Shown here piece by piece: positions 7,098 to 9,630 of a stretch of 9,630 nt of DNA. The notes below the pieces were generated by a model. The model ran no database searches. It was not told the origin of the DNA and saw only the letters and a list, made by a program, of their open reading frames with translations. The DNA is taken from positions 1 through 9,630 of the forward strand of contig JALQUL010000070.1 in assembly GCA_023260735.1 (NCBI GenBank), given 5' to 3'. Position 1 is the first letter of the stretch, and the number at the start of each line of letters is the position of its first letter. This DNA comes from Limnohabitans sp. GTDB taxonomy: Bacteria; Pseudomonadota; Gammaproteobacteria; Burkholderiales; Burkholderiaceae_C. Position numbers and translations under genes: made by a program.

Positions 7098-7175
7098 CGC
7101 CCTACGCTGGCATTATCCAGATCAGGTAACTGGGGTATTTCTCAGTCTGGTATGGTTACCAAACACCCCCGGTGA
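7098..7175 (-). ncRNA. TPP riboswitch (THI element) upstream of thiBPQ
   Basis: Read on the minus strand, the segment has the TPP aptamer core: GGGGGTG pairing with ATACCCC (P2), the CTGAGA T-loop (7145-7140), the nearly invariant ACCTGATCTGG (7127-7117), CTGG-ATAATG-CCAG (7120-7107) and GCGTAGGG (7106-7099). The variable P3 arm is a short perfect hairpin, TGGTA-4 nt-TACCA (7148-7161). The closing P1 stem is weak by eye. TPP binding normally lowers expression of downstream thiamine synthesis or uptake genes. Here it precedes thiB by about 100 nt, in a Gram-negative where translational control through the ribosome site is the usual mode. Confidence 0.97.
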
Positions 7176-7182
7176 CATCTTA

Positions 7183-7211
7183 ATTATAGACACAAAAAAT
7201 AAATTTTTTAA
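7183..7211 (-). promoter_or_regulatory. Probable thiBPQ promoter
   Basis: A perfect -10, TATAAT (7188-7183), has a 4-of-6 -35 (TTAAAA, 7211-7206) at 17-bp spacing, with A/T tracts around the -35. Transcription would start near 7176, right at the 5' end of the TPP aptamer, as expected for a riboswitch leader. Confidence 0.7.
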
Positions 7212-7245
7212 ATATCCCTATAAACTAATTGCAATTAAGGTTCAT

Positions 7246-8331
7246 TCAATTAGATTGCAAAATTGCATTATTGATTTTATTTTGCAATAAAATGTCTTCA
7301 ACTGCGCTTAACTCCGCATCAAGTGGGCAATTAAAAGTCATTTCTTGACCCGTGATTGGATGTGTTAGGCGTAAATTCCAAGCATGCAAAAACATTCTTT
7401 TGAGTCCTACTTTGGCTAATTTTTTATTTATCTCAAAATTGCCATATTTGTCATCTCCTGCTATTACATGGCCATTTCCGGCTAAATGCACTCTAATTTG
7501 ATGAGTTCTACCTGTTTTTATGGTCACTTCTAATAGGCTAAAAGCCAGTTGATCTAATTGAGGGTGGCGAGGTCCTACTGCTACTTTTTTCACCAAACTC
7601 ACGGAAGGCATGCCATTAGGGTCAGAAGCATCGACTATTTTGACCCTTCGTTCACCGTTTTCTAGCAAATACTTGTGCAAAGGCTGATTCAGCACTTTTT
7701 TATTGCCTGGCCAGTCGCCTAGCACTAAAGTTAAATAAGTTTTACCAGTTTCACGGGCTCGAAATTGATTTTGCAAATGGGTGAGTGCACTGCGTTTTTT
7801 AGCAATTAATAAAATGCCACTCGTTTCTCGGTCTAGTCGATGTACCAATTCTAGAAATTTGGCATGTGGCCTGGCTTTTCTAATTTGTTCTATTACGCCA
7901 AAACTGACCCCCGAGCCACCGTGCACGGCCACACCAGCTGGTTTATTGATGGCCATAAAGGCGTCATCTTCAAAAAGAATAGCGAATTCACGAGCTACCA
8001 CAGGATTCAGTAATTCTTTATCGGCTAACTCCTGAGCTGTTTGACCCGATTCGGAAGTTCTGACAGGTGGTAGGCGAATGATATCCCCTAAATTTAAACG
8101 GCTATCGGCACTGGCCCGTCCCTTATTTACCCGCACTTGTCCGCTACGAATTAAACGATAAACATGTGTTTTTGGAACACCTTTTAGGTGCTTAATCAAG
8201 AAGTTATCGAGTCTTTGACCCTCATCTCCTTCGTCAACTGTGTAGTGACTCACGCTGGGGCGTGTCTCATTTACTGGGGTTTTCCCCAAATTGTGTTGAT
8301 TTGATGCGTTAAAAGCCTTTTTGTCAGGCAT
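7246..8331 (-). CDS. rluC: 23S rRNA pseudouridine synthase RluC
   Basis: RluA-family pseudouridine synthase; E. coli RluC modifies U955, U2504 and U2580 of 23S rRNA. With the start at 8331 the product is 361 aa (E. coli 319). An N-terminal S4 RNA-binding domain (about 38-92: RLDNFLIKHLKGVPKTHVYRLIR, QVRVNKGR) is followed by the catalytic domain with NKPAGVAVHGGSG (129-141), HRLDRETSG with the catalytic aspartate (D167), and the late GRTHQIRVHLAGNGHVIAGDDKYG. GVPK, VHGGSGVSFGVIE and the divergent rne point to RluC rather than RluA or RluD. The frame is open upstream to a TTG at 8442, but the ATG at 8331 is preferred: GAGGA lies 10 nt before it, and a possible -10 lies upstream. About 30 disordered-looking residues precede the S4 domain. 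Confidence 0.93.
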   Translation of the reverse strand: MPDKKAFNASNQHNLGKTPVNETRPSVSHYTVDEGDEGQRLDNFLIKHLKGVPKTHVYRLIRSGQVRVNKGRASADSRLNLGDIIRLPPVRTSESGQTAQELADKELLNPVVAREFAILFEDDAFMAINKPAGVAVHGGSGVSFGVIEQIRKARPHAKFLELVHRLDRETSGILLIAKKRSALTHLQNQFRARETGKTYLTLVLGDWPGNKKVLNQPLHKYLLENGERRVKIVDASDPNGMPSVSLVKKVAVGPRHPQLDQLAFSLLEVTIKTGRTHQIRVHLAGNGHVIAGDDKYGNFEINKKLAKVGLKRMFLHAWNLRLTHPITGQEMTFNCPLDAELSAVEDILLQNKINNAILQSN

Positions 8332-8352
8332 GTTGGCTTGTCCTCGTTCTAT

Positions 8353-8358
8353 AATATA
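8353..8358 (-). promoter_or_regulatory. Possible rluC -10 element
   Basis: TATATT (5 of 6 to TATAAT) would start transcription close to 8346, just before the GAGGA ribosome site of the ATG at 8331. The matching -35 is poor. It supports the shorter rluC start but is weak evidence alone. Confidence 0.28.
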
Positions 8359-8543
8359 GGTTACCAGCGCCTTGTGGTAAGCGGTTGATAGGTGAGAGTT
8401 TAGTCCACCAACCCACACAACCCGCTGGCAGGTTGATGTCAATTGTTTAATTAGACGTATTGCTTAGCATTATTTCAGCAATATGTGGTTCTAATGAACA
8501 ATTTACGCAAAACAATTAAACGAATTAGTTTGGAATTCCCAAA

Positions 8544-8570
8544 ATCACAGAGTTAATTGAACTCTGTGAT
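8544..8570. repeat. Perfect 11-bp inverted repeat in the rne-rluC intergenic region
   Basis: ATCACAGAGTT and AACTCTGTGAT flank a 5-nt spacer. No U-run follows on the plus strand and only a short one on the minus strand, where no gene ends nearby, so it is not a terminator. It could be the first hairpin of the rne leader or a DNA operator. Confidence 0.6.
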
Positions 8571-8584
8571 GGAGCAAAAGTGAC

Positions 8585-8761
8585 ATGGTTTTTATTTGGT
8601 TCTTGTACAAAGTATTGCTCTCAGGCCTTGATGCCTTTGCTCGTCTGTACTTTTTAGGCATGAACATGACCGTTTGGCAAGTGCCCACGGCTCTTGGCTT
8701 TTCTTTAAGCCCGCCCATTGTCTCAACTGTCCCAGTGCCTGTGCTTGATTGCTCTTCCTAG
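8585..8761 (+). CDS. Possible 58-aa upstream reading frame in rne leader (hypothetical)
   Basis: An ATG at 8585, preceded by GGAG with 10-nt spacing, opens a 58-codon frame ending in TAG at 8759-8761. The product would start MVFIWFLYKVLLSG and end in a proline/valine-rich tail. I recognise no family. Against it being real: its leucine codons (mostly CTN) differ from the TTA/TTG preference of the neighbouring genes, and the stretch is pyrimidine-rich and full of hairpins as a structured RNA would be. For it: the ribosome site, and the stop codon falling on the 3' arm of the 8744-8769 hairpin, where a terminating ribosome would open that stem. Low-confidence call; it may be only an open frame within leader RNA. 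Confidence 0.2.
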   Translation: MVFIWFLYKVLLSGLDAFARLYFLGMNMTVWQVPTALGFSLSPPIVSTVPVPVLDCSS

Positions 8762-8881
8762 CAATTAAGGCCCTCCTGGCGTTTCCGTACTCGTTTAAGC
8801 GTTTAGCAAGGCATCTTTGGTCATAAATGACCTATAAAGAGACTGCACTGGAGTGCTCATCTCTGTGGATGAGGAAATGCT

Positions 8882-9630
8882 ATGAAAAGAATGTTAATTA
8901 ATGCGACGCAACCCGAAGAGCGTCGTTTGGCGATAGTAGATGGGCAAAAACTGCTTGACTATGAAATTGAAATTGATGGTCGTGAACAACGTAAAGGCAA
9001 TATTTATAAAGCCGTTGTGACCCGTGTAGAGCCTTCACTAGAGGCTTGTTTTGTTGATTACGGAGAAGATCGCCACGGTTTCTTACCGTTTAAAGAAATC
9101 TCTAAGCAATATTTTGCACCTGGTGTTTCAGTTAATCAAGCCCGTATCCAAGACGTTATTAAAGAAGGTCAAGAGTTAGTAGTTCAAGTTGAAAAAGAAG
9201 AACGTGGTAACAAGGGGGCAGCCCTTACTACTTTTATTTCTTTGGCAGGCCGTTATGTAGTTTTAATGCCTAACAACCCAAGAGGTGGTGGTGTTTCTCG
9301 TCGCATTGAAGGCGAAGAGCGTGCCGAGCTCAAAGAAGCCATGGACCAACTCGAATACCCACAAGGTGCTAGCATTATTGCTCGTACAGCAGGTATTGGT
9401 CGTACCGCCGCCGAATTGCAATGGGATTTAAATTATTTGCTCAAATTATGGGCCGCCATTGATGGTGCAGTTAAATCAGAACGTGCCCCAGAACTCATTT
9501 ACCTCGAATCCACTTTAGTGGTTCGTACCATTCGTGATTACTTCAGTGCTGATATCGGTGAAATCTTAATTGATACCGATGACGTGTTCGAGCAAGCCCA
9601 TGGTTTTATGGCACATGTCATGCCAGAGCA
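8882..9630 (+). CDS. rne: Ribonuclease E, N-terminal part (cut by window edge)
   Basis: Essential endoribonuclease for mRNA decay and for rRNA and tRNA processing, the core of the degradosome. The visible 249 residues begin MKRMLINAT and contain the S1 RNA-binding domain (about 37-120), including ACFVDYG (F57) and HGFLPFKEI (F67), the aromatic residues known to contact RNA, followed by KEERGNKGAALT. The 5'-sensor region is present with SRRIEG (139-144) and ARTAGIG (167-173), the arginine-threonine pair that reads the 5' monophosphate. The catalytic aspartates and the C-terminal scaffold lie beyond the edge. IYLES...IRDYF...DIGEILID is family-typical. The MKRML opening separates it from RNase G. 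The ATG has a good ribosome site (GAGGAA, 5 nt spacing). Divergent from rluC; a long structured leader suggests autoregulation. Confidence 0.96.
   Translation, partial: MKRMLINATQPEERRLAIVDGQKLLDYEIEIDGREQRKGNIYKAVVTRVEPSLEACFVDYGEDRHGFLPFKEISKQYFAPGVSVNQARIQDVIKEGQELVVQVEKEERGNKGAALTTFISLAGRYVVLMPNNPRGGGVSRRIEGEERAELKEAMDQLEYPQGASIIARTAGIGRTAAELQWDLNYLLKLWAAIDGAVKSERAPELIYLESTLVVRTIRDYFSADIGEILIDTDDVFEQAHGFMAHVMPE

Larger units (their letters stand above)
8443..8881 (+). promoter_or_regulatory. Long structured rne 5' leader region
   Basis: The 439 bp before rne contain at least six hairpins on the plus strand: 8544-8570 (11-bp perfect stem), 8623-8636 (AGGC/GCCT), 8696-8711 (GGCTT/AAGCC), 8744-8769 (10-bp stem, loop CTTCCT), 8819-8832 (GGTCA-TAAA-TGACC) and 8838-8864 (AGAGA/TCTCT outside GCAC-TGGA-GTGC). 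The last ends 7 nt before the rne ribosome site. From about 8600 on, the region is richer in G and C than the AT-rich flank. In enterobacteria a roughly 360-nt leader lets RNase E control its own mRNA, and a separate leader motif is known in pseudomonads; this one probably does the same job with different structure. I found no good promoter; it should lie near 8440-8540. Confidence 0.6.

Noticed and set aside
8332..8442. Longer rluC reading beginning at a TTG at 8442
   Set aside because: The added 37 residues do not resemble the family, TTG is a rare start, no ribosome site precedes it, and a possible -10 lies inside this segment.
8494..8556. 20-codon frame in the rne upstream region ending in the 8544-8570 hairpin
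   Set aside because: No clear ribosome site and composition typical of AT-rich noncoding DNA.
8877..8885. ATG-CTA-TGA mini-frame overlapping the rne start
   Set aside because: Too close to the ribosome site GAGGAA to be a start; most likely chance.
1..9630. Mobile elements, CRISPR, tRNA or rRNA genes
   Set aside because: No transposase, terminal inverted repeats, spaced direct repeats, tRNA-like cloverleaf or rRNA sequence was seen.

Overview
The window looks like ordinary chromosome from a low-GC proteobacterium, most likely a betaproteobacterium. The start of RNase E (for example the GGGVSRRIEG and IARTAGIGR stretches) reads more like betaproteobacterial than enterobacterial RNase E as I remember them. 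LysA, LysR and the YgjP-like protein read close to their E. coli counterparts. I see no mobile element, CRISPR array, tRNA or rRNA. All identifications come from reading motifs and recalled family sequences, not from a search.

Left part (1-2451): a divergent lysA/lysR pair. lysA (diaminopimelate decarboxylase, last step of lysine synthesis) runs off the left edge. lysR, its activator, reads rightwards from an 81-bp shared control region that holds a dyad overlapping an extended -10. After lysR comes a 376-bp AT-rich gap with no convincing gene and three DnaA-box-like 9-mers.

Middle part (2452-7245, all on the minus strand): read in transcription order this is a TPP riboswitch, thiB, thiP and thiQ (thiamine/TPP ABC importer: periplasmic binding protein, fused permease, ATPase), then a YgjP-like HELAH metalloprotein, then a YccF-family membrane protein. 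A perfect TATAAT lies just before the riboswitch, so the thi transcript probably begins almost at the aptamer. Between aptamer and thiB ribosome site lies a long nested hairpin that may be part of the expression platform.

Right part (7246-9630): rluC (23S rRNA pseudouridine synthase, minus strand) is divergent from rne (RNase E, plus strand, cut by the right edge), an arrangement also known in E. coli. The roughly 440-bp region between them holds a long structured rne leader with several hairpins and an unannotated 58-codon reading frame. This is the natural place for RNase E autoregulation, but the sequence does not obviously match the E. coli leader. The best candidates for something undescribed are this leader, the DnaA-box/AT-rich gap after lysR, and the thiB expression platform.
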